The notes beneath the pieces were generated by a model, which did no database searches, was not told the DNA's origin, and saw only the letters and a program-made list of their open reading frames with translations. Both the position numbers and the translations under genes were made by a program. A DNA stretch of 52,972 bases from UBA3305 sp002373555. Lineage in GTDB: Bacteria; Bacillota; Clostridia; Lachnospirales; Lachnospiraceae. Location: the NCBI GenBank assembly GCA_946612455.1, contig CAMOER010000018.1, forward strand, positions 1-52,972, in the 5' to 3' direction. Positions 40,610 to 50,500 of this stretch are shown here, piece after piece (within the stretch, counting starts at the first letter, position 1; the number at the start of each line of letters is the position of its first letter).

Positions 40610-42371
40610 CGTTTGATCCCTCCGTCAGATGATAAGCTTTCATCAGTTTTCCGTGTATATCTTTTATGATCGCCGGCTTCTCTGTCTCCGGCGCGTTTTC
40701 ATGGAGCAGCCAGGTCTTGGCATAGTGTGTGTCCGTCACTTTGAACATCGGCGGCTCGGCCAGCGTATCGATCTTCATGCAGTAAGGATTTCGCGGTGCA
40801 AATGCATCTCCGACAATGCTGTTGTACAGCGAAGGCGGCGTACCCGTGATCGAATACAGCTTCGTCCCGCGCTCTGCGAGCTGCGGCAGCGAAGACAGCA
40901 GGGCCCAGGTATACGGATGTCTGGGATCGTAGAAGACCTCCTCGACCGTACCCAGTTCGATCACCTGTCCGGCATACAGCACGGCAACGCGGTCGGCGAC
41001 ATTCGCCACGACACCCAGGTCATGCGTGATGAAAACGATCGTGTAGCTGTACTCCCGCTGCAGATCCTTCAGGAGTTTGAGGATCTGCGCCTGGATGGTC
41101 ACGTCCAGCGCTGTCGTAGGTTCATCGCAGATCAGGATCTTCGGCTGGCAGGACAGTGCGATCGCGATAACGATACGCTGCCGCATGCCGCCCGAATACT
41201 GGAACGGATAATCGTCGAAACGTTTCTCCGCGTTCGGGATCCCGACTTTCTTCATCAGTTCGATGGCACGGATCCGTGCTTCTCCCTCTGAACATTTCTG
41301 ATGCTTCAGAATGATGGACATGATCTGCCTGCCGATCGTGATGATCGGGTTCAGGGAGGTCATGGGATCCTGGAATACGGTGGCAATGCGGCTGCCGCGG
41401 ATCTTTTCCCAGTCGGCATCCGCCTTCACACGCGCCAGATTGAGCACGCCTCTGCCGAAAAGCTTCTTCTCATCTTCGCTTTCATACTTCACATACAGCG
41501 CAGCATCTCCCAGGATCCTGCCGCGTTCGTCTGTATCATACAGGCCTTCTCCTGTTTTGAAAGCCTGTTCGACGGCGGCATAAAGCTCCTTCAGGGTCTC
41601 GTTTCTGTGCTTTCTCTTATGTCTGGCCGTGCTCAGATAGAATTCCTTCGCCATGATCTCGTTTCTGGCTTTCATGGCATCGGTGAGCGGCTTCTTAATC
41701 AGCGCAGCATACTCTTCGTCCAGACGCTTATGCTCGGATTCATAATGCGTGTTGTACGCGGTATCCGTAAGAAGCGCCTTCTCATGCTGTTTCAGAAGTT
41801 CTTCTTTTCTGCCCTCCAGCGTTTTGATCTCCGAAGCCATGCGGTCGATCTCCGCCTGGGCTTCTCTGATCTTTGCCTTTTCTTTGGCAGGGTCGAAGGT
41901 CTGCTTCTGATTGAAGGTCTCCGTCCTCTTGAACTTCAGATCATCGATCTTTCCGTTGATCTCCGCTTCCTCTTCCGGCGTCAGCGCCAATCTGTCCTTC
42001 CGCTCATCCTCCAGTGCGATCCTTTTCTTATAAACTTCCGCACCGAATTCCAGCGGGGACAGCGCATCCAGCTTCGCCTTTACGGACTGCATGAAGCTGC
42101 TGCCGGCGGCATTCTTATCCGCAGCTGTCTCTGCAAGCTCGTCATCGTCAAAATAAATTGAACCATTGCTGATGAATCCGTTCTTATCCAGCATGCCGGC
42201 AAACGTCTTCGTGAAAACAGACTTTCCGGAACCGGATTCACCTACGATCGCGATCGATTCATTTTCATAAATATCCAGGGAAATGCCGCGGATCGCTGTC
42301 AGTACACGGCCGCGCACCCTGAATTTGACTTCCAGATCCCTGACTGAAAGCAGTACTTTCTTATCTTCCAT
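40602..42371 (-). CDS. oppD: oligopeptide ABC transporter ATPase (OppD) with large insert
   Basis: 589 residues, about 230-250 longer than typical OppD. Walker A GESGSGKS is at 44-51, but the Q-loop glutamine comes only at 334 (VFQDPMTSLNP), where about 45-60 residues after Walker A is normal. The inserted residues, about 80-320, are highly charged and helical (EEEAEINGKIDDLKFKR, AKIREAQAEIDRM), consistent with an antiparallel coiled coil. Signature YSGGMRQR (392-399), Walker B ILICDEP (412-418) and H450 are intact, so ATP hydrolysis should be preserved. The insert would project from the nucleotide-binding domain near the helical subdomain. Operon order: oppA, oppB, oppC, oppD, oppF. Confidence 0.9.
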   Translation of the reverse strand: MEDKKVLLSVRDLEVKFRVRGRVLTAIRGISLDIYENESIAIVGESGSGKSVFTKTFAGMLDKNGFISNGSIYFDDDELAETAADKNAAGSSFMQSVKAKLDALSPLEFGAEVYKKRIALEDERKDRLALTPEEEAEINGKIDDLKFKRTETFNQKQTFDPAKEKAKIREAQAEIDRMASEIKTLEGRKEELLKQHEKALLTDTAYNTHYESEHKRLDEEYAALIKKPLTDAMKARNEIMAKEFYLSTARHKRKHRNETLKELYAAVEQAFKTGEGLYDTDERGRILGDAALYVKYESEDEKKLFGRGVLNLARVKADADWEKIRGSRIATVFQDPMTSLNPIITIGRQIMSIILKHQKCSEGEARIRAIELMKKVGIPNAEKRFDDYPFQYSGGMRQRIVIAIALSCQPKILICDEPTTALDVTIQAQILKLLKDLQREYSYTIVFITHDLGVVANVADRVAVLYAGQVIELGTVEEVFYDPRHPYTWALLSSLPQLAERGTKLYSITGTPPSLYNSIVGDAFAPRNPYCMKIDTLAEPPMFKVTDTHYAKTWLLHENAPETEKPAIIKDIHGKLMKAYHLTEGSNGE

Positions 42372-42382
42372 CCCGCGCCTCC

Positions 42383-43363
42383 TTACATATGTGTGCGGGG
42401 ATCAGAAGCATCGCCGAGGTTCTGTCCGGTCACATAAAGAGCAATTGTAATGATTGATGCAACGACAACGGGGCTCCAGAATTCGAATCCCCAGCCGGGC
42501 GTCACCATCGCGCTTTCCGCTTCATAGATCAGGCGTCCCAGGGACATCTCCGACAGGCCCATGCCGATATAGGCAAGGAAGACCTCGTAGGAAATGTAGG
42601 ACGGGATCTCAACGGCGGCGAGCGTCACGATGACTGAAGTCATGAACGGCAGGATGTTCTTGGTCGCGATCCTGGTGATCGGCGTCCCGAGACAGCGGGA
42701 GGCCAGATTGTATTCACGGTCGCGGATGATGATGACCTGCGTTCTGATAAAGTAGGCAATGGCAAGCCAGCCGGTAACCGTCAGCGCGAATACCATCGTC
42801 CAGAAGCTCGGTGCGAACAGAAGCACGAGCACGGAGATCAGAAGGATATACGGCACATTTCCGATGATGTTATAGACCTCGGTCATGACCATATCGATCT
42901 TCTTGGAGAATCCCCATACCGCGCCGACCAGAATGCCGACCGTCAGGTTGATGGCTGCGCAGATCAGCGCCAGCGACAGTGAGATCCGGGATCCGTACCA
43001 GACCGCGTCAAACGTGGGCTGTCCGGCTGCGCCGGTGCCTAAGATCCAGTGGATCGAGAAACCGAACTTTTTGATGGCCGCCATCGGGCTCAGGTGTTTT
43101 GCGGCATCATTCATCAGGTTCGCAAAGCGGTCGTATTCGCTGACCTCCGGGTAAATATACGTAAATGCGATCAGGATCGCAAGGATCGTCAGGATGACGA
43201 TATTCACCTTGTTCCTGAAAAATACTCTGAACACGGAACGCCAGTAGGAATACCTGGGCGCCGTGATCTTCTCCGATTCCAGATCACTGTGATCCACATG
43301 GGAAAACAGTTCCTCTTCGGAATACGCGGAGAAGAGGTCTTTCATATCCTTATTTTCCATCAT
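42383..43363 (-). CDS. oppC: oligopeptide ABC transporter permease (OppC)
   Basis: 326-residue inner-membrane permease with an N-terminal cytosolic segment of about 45 residues and six spans. The conserved EAA-type loop CLGTPITRIATKNILP couples it to the ATPase, and GTGAAGQPTFDAVWYG is the usual OppC periplasmic motif (cf. GTDxxGRD) in a diverged form. ATG at 43363 directly follows the oppB stop; a GTG at 43369 overlapping that stop is an alternative. It works with OppB to form the peptide channel. Confidence 0.92.
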   Translation of the reverse strand: MMENKDMKDLFSAYSEEELFSHVDHSDLESEKITAPRYSYWRSVFRVFFRNKVNIVILTILAILIAFTYIYPEVSEYDRFANLMNDAAKHLSPMAAIKKFGFSIHWILGTGAAGQPTFDAVWYGSRISLSLALICAAINLTVGILVGAVWGFSKKIDMVMTEVYNIIGNVPYILLISVLVLLFAPSFWTMVFALTVTGWLAIAYFIRTQVIIIRDREYNLASRCLGTPITRIATKNILPFMTSVIVTLAAVEIPSYISYEVFLAYIGMGLSEMSLGRLIYEAESAMVTPGWGFEFWSPVVVASIITIALYVTGQNLGDASDPRTHM

Positions 43364-43365
43364 GA

Positions 43366-44937
43366 TCACCTTGACTTGGAAGAGAACGAAATTCTGGGAT
43401 CAACGAACGCCATCAGGACGTCGCCCAGAATGATCGAAACAACAGAAAGCATGGCGTAGAACATCGTCACGCCGACGATGACGCCGTTGTCATACCGGTT
43501 GATCGCGATCGTGAGCAGATTACCGGCACCGGGGATCACGTAAACACGCTCGGTGATGATCGCGCCGACCAGTGCGCCGAGAACGCTTGCCGGAATACCG
43601 TGGATCAGCGGGATCGCCGCATTTTTCAGGATATGTCCGGTAAAGATCTCCCGCTCCGACAGACCGCCGGATCGCGCGAATTTTACATAATCCGAATTCA
43701 TCTGGTCGATCATATAGCGCCGCAGCCATTTCATCAGGTCGCCGATAGACGGCAGGGCCAGAGAGATGATCGGGAGCACATACATGAGTTTGGATGTGGA
43801 CTCCATGTCGAAGGTCGTCGGCAGTCCCAGCCTGCCGCCGATCGCCTTGAACAGGAAGATGTAGGCCAGCGAAGGCACGGCGATGATGAAAACGATATAG
43901 ATCGTGCCGATCTTGTCGATGATCTTATCCTTGTGTCTGGCCATCGCGATGCCGAGCGGAATGCCGATGCCGTAGCTTAAGAGCACGGCAATGATACCGA
44001 TCACGAACGAATAGCCCATCTTGGAGAATCCGCCCTTGACGGTCTGTACGCTGGTGTAATCATCCACGAAACGGTCCTCATTGACGAGGTTCGCTTCCCT
44101 GGAATCCAGGACATAGACAGCGGTATGCAGATCATCCGCAGAGACTTCCTTCAGTCCCGTAGGATACGTGATCTCCCGGGGGACATAGGATCCCTGCGGC
44201 GTCGTCATCGTGGTAAAGACATCAATGCCTGCATTGACGGAATAGGACTTTCCCAGATTGATCGATATCAGATTCTGATGCAGGAACGGGAAAGTCGAAT
44301 TGAAATACAGAAGATATTTATGAACAGTGCCGTTCCCGATGATCGCCGGGGAGAACTTCTTCCCGCCGTACACCGGATCATGCAGGGTGAAGGTGAGCTT
44401 CCGCTCTCCGATATCTTCCTGCACGGCATGAATATTGTCGATCGTAATGATGCCTGTAATATAGCTTGTCAGTCTCTTCCAGAGCGGTCTGTCCTTGTAC
44501 GCAAACAACTGCTGCTGACCGCCCGAAGCATATTTCCTCGGCGTGGCCATCACAGCATTCAGGCGTTCAACCTTAAAGCCCTGTTTCTCAAAATACTCTG
44601 TGAACTGCGCGATATAGGCAGCCACCTCCTCGCTGTCCGATTCCGGCTTCTTGCCGATGTTGACGACAGCGTCTCTCTCCTCATCGGAGAGCTCCTCTTC
44701 GTTGACGAGCATCTGCAGATACTCCGCATAGCTCTTAAAATCAATATAACCGTATTCCTGCCATTTACGGTATTTATATACGGTCTTCTGGTTGTTGCCG
44801 AGGTTCGTATAGGTGGAATCACCGGCAAAAATCAGGTCTCTGTTCAGCATCGAATAGATCAGGATCATAACGATCCCGACCACGATGAATACTGAGATCA
44901 GGCCGTGCAGGAAACGGCGAAGTATATATTTAGCCAT
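43366..44937 (-). CDS. oppB: oligopeptide ABC transporter permease (OppB/AmiC type)
   Basis: 523-residue permease, about 200 longer than typical OppB but close to pneumococcal AmiC (about 500). TM1 is at about 9-30; residues 32-307 form a large extracytoplasmic domain; five further spans follow from 308. The EAA loop GLSEREIFTGHILKNAAIP is intact. The extracytoplasmic domain is expected to dock with the lipoprotein. A GC-rich stem-loop without T-run separates it from oppA (44987-45008), and oppC starts at its stop. The ATG has GGGG-AAAA spacing upstream. Confidence 0.92.
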   Translation of the reverse strand: MAKYILRRFLHGLISVFIVVGIVMILIYSMLNRDLIFAGDSTYTNLGNNQKTVYKYRKWQEYGYIDFKSYAEYLQMLVNEEELSDEERDAVVNIGKKPESDSEEVAAYIAQFTEYFEKQGFKVERLNAVMATPRKYASGGQQQLFAYKDRPLWKRLTSYITGIITIDNIHAVQEDIGERKLTFTLHDPVYGGKKFSPAIIGNGTVHKYLLYFNSTFPFLHQNLISINLGKSYSVNAGIDVFTTMTTPQGSYVPREITYPTGLKEVSADDLHTAVYVLDSREANLVNEDRFVDDYTSVQTVKGGFSKMGYSFVIGIIAVLLSYGIGIPLGIAMARHKDKIIDKIGTIYIVFIIAVPSLAYIFLFKAIGGRLGLPTTFDMESTSKLMYVLPIISLALPSIGDLMKWLRRYMIDQMNSDYVKFARSGGLSEREIFTGHILKNAAIPLIHGIPASVLGALVGAIITERVYVIPGAGNLLTIAINRYDNGVIVGVTMFYAMLSVVSIILGDVLMAFVDPRISFSSKSR

Positions 44938-44986
44938 ATTTTTCCCCTTGATCTGTCAGGTCGTTCTGGTGTGATAAGCGCGTGCA

Positions 44987-45008
44987 GGGGCTGCCGTCAG
45001 GCAGCCCC
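44987..45008 (-). other. intercistronic stem-loop between oppA and oppB
   Basis: Perfect 9-bp stem GGGGCTGCC/GGCAGCCCC with TGAC loop (minus strand), with no T-run. Such stem-loops after a binding-protein gene often stabilise its mRNA and lower permease expression; that role is inferred. Confidence 0.6.
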
Positions 45009-45027
45009 CATACAGTCTGCATGCAAA

Positions 45028-47310
45028 TTAATACAGGCCGAGCGTCTTGGTCATATAACCTGAATAGTTGGGAAGCATGGTGGACAGATAGGTCTGCGGA
45101 TCACCATAGTCGGGGCCCCATCCGGAAACATCGGATACGTCGCAGTTCTGCTCGTATCCTGCAGATGTGTAATATCCGGAGTACAGCCAGTCATCCTGGG
45201 ACTCGCACTTGATCAGATTGACCTGTACCATTCCGCCGAGCGCATCTTCGAGAGACTGTTTGAAGACGTTTGCTCTGTTGGTATAGATCTCGGATCCGGA
45301 GAAGTAAGGAAGATCGATCTGGATCGGTTCTTCCGCACTGACGGTCACGCCGTCTGCTGCCAGTTCTTCCGCCGCAGCTGCGATTTCGGAAGCTGCATAC
45401 TCCTTGTTGTACCATCCGTCAAATCCGTCGGAGGAACCTACGCCGCCGTCGCCTTCGGGATCCCATACCTTCACGGGAAGTCCGTCCGCATCGATCTGGG
45501 CCTGTACGATCTCACCGAAGAAGGTGCCTGCTGCGAATGTCGTTGCAGTGCCGTTGATATCAACGGAAACATCTTCAGGCAGAGATACGAATGTGCCGGG
45601 CGTATAGCTGTTTCTGAGGCTGTTCAGCTTCAGATCTTCGCCTTCGGACTGTGCATTGTAGGAAGCGCGGTCCAGGGAAGTCAGCAGAGCTCTTCTGAAG
45701 TGCAGATTCATCATGGCAGCATGCGTACGCTCTGCGTCCGCAACAGTCTGCTCAGAAACCGCGACGGTGTTGTCGTTCGAGTTCGCGAATGCTTTTCTGT
45801 TGATGTTGAAGAATCCCATGTAGGAAGTTGCATCGGTTGCAGAGATGTAAGCATACTTGTCGAAGTTGCCGTCTGACTTTGCAGCAGTGATGCAGGCATC
45901 GTTCAGTCCTGCGCCGTCGACAGTACCGGCCATGGTGTCGGTATACTGTTTCGTTGCTTCCGTACCGTCGTTGTACAGCCAGGTGATGGTATTCAGTTCC
46001 ATATTATCAGCGTTCCAATAAGAATCATTCTTCTTGAAAACGATCGTGTTCTTCTCCGTCGCATTGGTCACAAGATAAGGACCGCAGTATGCGATATGGT
46101 CAGGATCCGCACCGTACTGATAGTTCGGATCATCCGCAGAGAAATCCTGTCCGAACTTACCGCCCTGGGATTCATAGTAGGCTCTGCTCATCGGAGCAAA
46201 TACACCGTAGCTGAGCATCGTTGTGAAGAACGAGCAGGGAGCTTCCAGTGTGTACTCCAGTGTATGATCATCCACAGCCTTGACGCCGACAGTGGCGAAA
46301 TCCTGGGTTTCCTGGTCAATATAGGCTTGTGCGCCCTTGATGTTCGCGCCTTCGGGTCCGACAAGATACTCCAGGCCGCCCATGGCGTCCATCATATGCT
46401 GCATGCCGGCAACGAAATCATCCGCGACAACATCGGCGACCTTACGGCCCTGGGAATCGACCCAGACAGCGCCTTCACGGATCTTGAATGTATAGGTCAG
46501 TCCGTCCTCGGAAACCGTATAGGATTCTGCAAGCGCGGGCTGCAGCTGCTGCTCACTGTCGTACTCTACAAGACCGTCATAGGTCTGTACGATCGGCTCG
46601 GAGTCAGCCTGCTGAGAGGTCGCAAGAACATCCCATGTGGTGGGATCGGCAGTGTAGATATAGTTGTAGTTATCCTTCAGCTCATAGCCTTTTCCTGCCA
46701 GGAATTCCTTCGCCCAGTCTCTGTATGTGCCGGTGCCCTTGAGCTCGGCCCATTTTGCCTTCATCTCGTCACGGTCTGCCGGCGTGATGGGCTCGGTCGT
46801 GACCATGATGTAATGCTGTCTGTCGGAATCATTTCCCCAGAGCGTGGTGTTTCCGGAATAGGGAACCACACGGGAAATGGTATAGCGTCCGCCTCTGGTG
46901 GAAAGCGGGATCATGACGGCGGATTCCAGAAGCTTGGCTTCTGCAACAGCCATCAGCGCATAGCGCTCGGAAAGATTCTCTGCTTCCAGTGCCTGTCTGT
47001 ACTCCTCTTCAAATTCACCAAGCACTTCGGGATAGATGGCATCCGACTCGTCGGTCCATGTATCCGGATTGAAATTTGCAGCGAAATATTCCGCCGCAGC
47101 CTGACTGCCGTCCACCGCTGCTTCTTCTCCTTCTGCAGCCGCAGCAGTCTCCCCTTCTTCTCCTGCTGCAGATTCGCCCGCCGCCGCAGTCTCACCTGCC
47201 GCTGCTGTCGTCTCCGCAGCCTGGCTTCCGGAATCACCGCATGCCGCCAGGCTGAAAGCCATGGAACAGGCAAGGATCAGCGCCAGAGCCTTTGACATTG
47301 TTCTGATCAT
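45028..47310 (-). CDS. oppA: oligopeptide-binding lipoprotein, apparently circularly permuted
   Basis: 760-residue substrate-binding lipoprotein. Signal peptide 1-23, lipobox LAAC with C24, then an Ala/Glu/Gly linker (25-68). Residues about 69-215 (LSERYALMAVAEAKLLESAV, TEPITPADRDEMKAKW) match what is normally the C-terminal end of AmiA/OppA proteins. The usual N-terminal SBP_bac_5 start comes only at about 216 (TADPTTWDVLATS, QTYDGLVEY), and the protein ends right after GWGPDYGDPQTYLSTML, just where the missing segment should begin. So the order of the domain parts is rotated. No frameshift explains this. ATG at 47310 was chosen because AGGAGG is correctly spaced for it. Confidence 0.9.
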   Translation of the reverse strand: MIRTMSKALALILACSMAFSLAACGDSGSQAAETTAAAGETAAAGESAAGEEGETAAAAEGEEAAVDGSQAAAEYFAANFNPDTWTDESDAIYPEVLGEFEEEYRQALEAENLSERYALMAVAEAKLLESAVMIPLSTRGGRYTISRVVPYSGNTTLWGNDSDRQHYIMVTTEPITPADRDEMKAKWAELKGTGTYRDWAKEFLAGKGYELKDNYNYIYTADPTTWDVLATSQQADSEPIVQTYDGLVEYDSEQQLQPALAESYTVSEDGLTYTFKIREGAVWVDSQGRKVADVVADDFVAGMQHMMDAMGGLEYLVGPEGANIKGAQAYIDQETQDFATVGVKAVDDHTLEYTLEAPCSFFTTMLSYGVFAPMSRAYYESQGGKFGQDFSADDPNYQYGADPDHIAYCGPYLVTNATEKNTIVFKKNDSYWNADNMELNTITWLYNDGTEATKQYTDTMAGTVDGAGLNDACITAAKSDGNFDKYAYISATDATSYMGFFNINRKAFANSNDNTVAVSEQTVADAERTHAAMMNLHFRRALLTSLDRASYNAQSEGEDLKLNSLRNSYTPGTFVSLPEDVSVDINGTATTFAAGTFFGEIVQAQIDADGLPVKVWDPEGDGGVGSSDGFDGWYNKEYAASEIAAAAEELAADGVTVSAEEPIQIDLPYFSGSEIYTNRANVFKQSLEDALGGMVQVNLIKCESQDDWLYSGYYTSAGYEQNCDVSDVSGWGPDYGDPQTYLSTMLPNYSGYMTKTLGLY

Positions 47311-47365
47311 TTTCATACCTCCTTTGATCATTTGCTTTTGTCCTTTAAAGCAAAAGCTTATATCC

Positions 47366-47394
47366 ATTATAGACGAATCTCAAATCTGTATCAA
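47366..47394 (-). promoter_or_regulatory. promoter of opp operon
   Basis: Minus-strand TTGATA (47389-47394), 17-base spacer, TATAAT (47366-47371). Confidence 0.7.
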
Positions 47395-47474
47395 AGACAA
47401 TTATACTATTAGTGGAATCTCATAAATACATTCTAAATCTATAAAGATATTTTTCGCATAGTTCTATTGACAGA

Positions 47475-47502
47475 GAAAAAGCGGGGACTTTCGTCCCCGC
47501 TT
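47475..47502 (-). terminator. terminator of nifJ
   Basis: AAGCGGGGAC/GTCCCCGCTT stem with GAAA loop and a T-run (TTTTTC) on the minus strand. Confidence 0.92.
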
Positions 47503-47528
47503 CAAAAACCAGATATTTCGTTCCGCTA

Positions 47529-50500
47529 TTATTCGGCCATCTTGACCAGCTTCGCGTATTTCTCCTTCGCCAGCTTCTCGGAATTCTCGAAGAGCTCTTT
47601 CGCGCGCTCCGGATTCTTGAGTGCCAGAGAGGTGTAACGGACCTCGCCCTGCAGGAACTCCTGATAGTCGCTCTTCGGCTCCTTGGAGTCAAGCTGGAAC
47701 GGGTTCTTGCCCTCGGCCGCGCGGCGAGGATCGTAACGGAAGCAGTGCCAGTAACCGGCCTCGACCGCTCTCTTCTCCTCGGTCTGTGCCTTGCTCATAC
47801 CGGTCTTCAGTCCGTGTGTGATACAAGGAGCATAGGCGATGATGAGCGAAGGTCCCGGATAGGACTCAGCTTCGCACAGAGCCTTGATGGCCTGGTTGTA
47901 GTCAGCGCCCATAGCGATCTGTGCTACATATACCGTACCATAGCTCATGCCGATCGCAGCCAGGTCTTTCTGCTTGACATCCTTACCGCCGGCAGCGAAC
48001 TGCGCGACAGCACCGACGTTCGTAGCCTTGGAAGCCTGTCCGCCTGTGTTGGAGTAAACTTCAGTATCGAAGACCATGATGTTGACGTCACGGCCGGAAG
48101 CGATCGCATGATCCAGTCCGCCGAAACCGATATCATAGGCCCATCCGTCACCGCCGAAGATCCACTGGCTCTTCTTGCTCAGGAAGTCCTTATTCTTCAG
48201 GATATCCTTCGAAGCGTCGCATCCGCATGCTTCCAGAGCAGCGACCAGCTTATCGGTAGCAGCGCCGTTCTCCGCACCGTTGTTGAAGGTGGAGATATAC
48301 TCGGCAATAGCTTCCTTGACGTCAGCCTTATCGGTATTCTCGCAGATGCCTTCCAGCTTGGTCTTCAGACCGTTTCTGAGGGCAGCCTGTGCAAGTTCCA
48401 TACCAAGACCGAACTCGGCATTATCCTCGAACAGGGAGTTGCACCATGCAGGACCCTGACCCTTCTTGTTCACGGTGTAAGGCGTGGAAGGTGAGGAGTT
48501 GCCCCAGATGGAGGAGCATCCGGTAGCATTTGCAATGTACATTCTGTCACCGAACAGCTGGGTGATCAGCTTCGCATAAGGTGTCTCGCCGCAGCCTGCG
48601 CATGCGCCCGAGTACTCAAGCAGAGGCTGCTTGAACTGGGAACCCTTGACAGTGCTGGGTTTGAACTTCGCCGTTACTTCGGGCTTCTCGGGCAGCGTCT
48701 GTGCATAATCGAATACAGGCTGCTCGTTCATGTTCTGCTCAAGAGCGGTCATGACAAGCGCCTTGTTGCCCTTCTTGCCGGGGCAGACATTCGCGCAGGA
48801 ACCGCAGCCTGTGCAGTCCATAACGGAAACGGTCATGGCAAACTTCATGCCGGGCATACCGGTCATGGCAGCTGTCTTGGTTCCTTCGGGAGCCGCAGCA
48901 GCTTCCTCTTCTGTCATAGCGATGGGACGGATGACAGCATGAGGGCAGACATAGGAGCAGAAGTTGCACTGGATGCAGTTCTCGGGATTCCAGGTAGGAA
49001 CATCAACTGCAACACCGCGCTTCTCATAGGCAGCAGCGCCGGAAGGCGTGGAGCCGTCTACATAATCCACAAATGCGGATACAGGCAGGTTCTGTCCGTC
49101 ATGCGCATTGATGGACTGCTGGATGTTGTTTACGAAATCGACGACATCCTTGCGGTCTCCGCTGACCGGATGACGAAGGACAGTGTCCTCAGCGTTCTTC
49201 CAGCTCTCGGGAACGTCGATCTTTACGAATGCTGTTGCGCCGGCATCGATGGCGTCATGGTTCATCTTGACGACCTTCTCACCCTTGCGGCCATAGGACT
49301 TGGTAGCAGCATCCTTCATGTACTTGATGGCTTCATCCTTCGGCAGAACACCGGAGATGACGAAGAATGCGGACTGCAGGATGGTGTTGATACGTCCGCC
49401 AAGGCCGATCTCCTTACCAAGCTTGATACCGTCGATGGTGTAGAAGTTGATGTTGTGCTCGGCGATGTATCTCTTCATCTGTCCGGGCAGATTCTCCTCG
49501 AGGCCTTCCATATCCCACTGGCAGTTCAGCAGGAAGGAGCCGCCGTCGACAACTTCCTGTACCATGTCATACTTATGAACATAAGAAGGATTATGACATG
49601 CAGTGAAGTTGGACTTGGAGATGAAGTAGGTGGACTTGATGGGATCCTTACCGAAACGAAGGTGAGAGATCGTCAGTCCGCCGGACTTCTTGGAGTCATA
49701 CTCGAAGTATGCCTGTGCATACATGTCGGTATGGTCGCCGATGATCTTGATGGAGTTCTTGTTCGCACCGACAGTACCGTCCGCGCCGAGTCCCCAGAAC
49801 TTGCAGGAGATGGTGGAAGCGGGTGTGGTGACAGGATCCTCGCCGATGGTCAGGGACAGGTTGGTCACATCATCAACGATACCGATCGTGAACTCGTGCT
49901 TTTCATGGTTGTTGTAAACAGCGATGATCTGTCCGGGTGTGGTGTCCTTGGAACCCAGGCCGTAACGTCCGGTGAAGACGGGCACGTTGTGGAACTTGGT
50001 ATCCTTCAGGGCTTCGACAACATCCAGATACAGAGGCTGGCCAGCGCCGGGCTCCTTCGTACGGTCAAGTACGGAGATCTGTTTTACGGTCTCAGGCATT
50101 GCTGCAAGCAGGTGCTTGGCGGAGAAAGGACGATACAGACGGACCTTGATCAGGCCGACCTTCTCTCCTCTTGCAAGCAGATATTCAACAGTCTCGTCGA
50201 TGGTCTCGCAGACGGAACCCATGGCGATGATGACATGCTCGGCATCGGGAGCGCCGTGATAGTTGAACAGCTTGTAATCGGTTCCGATCTTCGCATTGAC
50301 CTTGTTCATGTACTCCTCGACAACAGCGGGGAATGCATCATAGGTAGGGTTGCAGGCTTCTCTTGCCTGGAAGAAGATATCGGGGTTCTGCGCAGATCCT
50401 CTCTCGCAGGGATGATTCGGGTTCAGGGCATGTGCGCGGAACTCGTCGATCGCGTCATGATCTACCAGATCGTTCAGATCATCATAATCCCATACTTCGA

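Noticed and set aside
45028..47310. Frameshift or truncation as the reason for the odd OppA layout
   Set aside because: The frame is continuous, the stop is followed at once by non-coding sequence and a stem-loop, and the missing C-terminal segment is present at the N-terminus.
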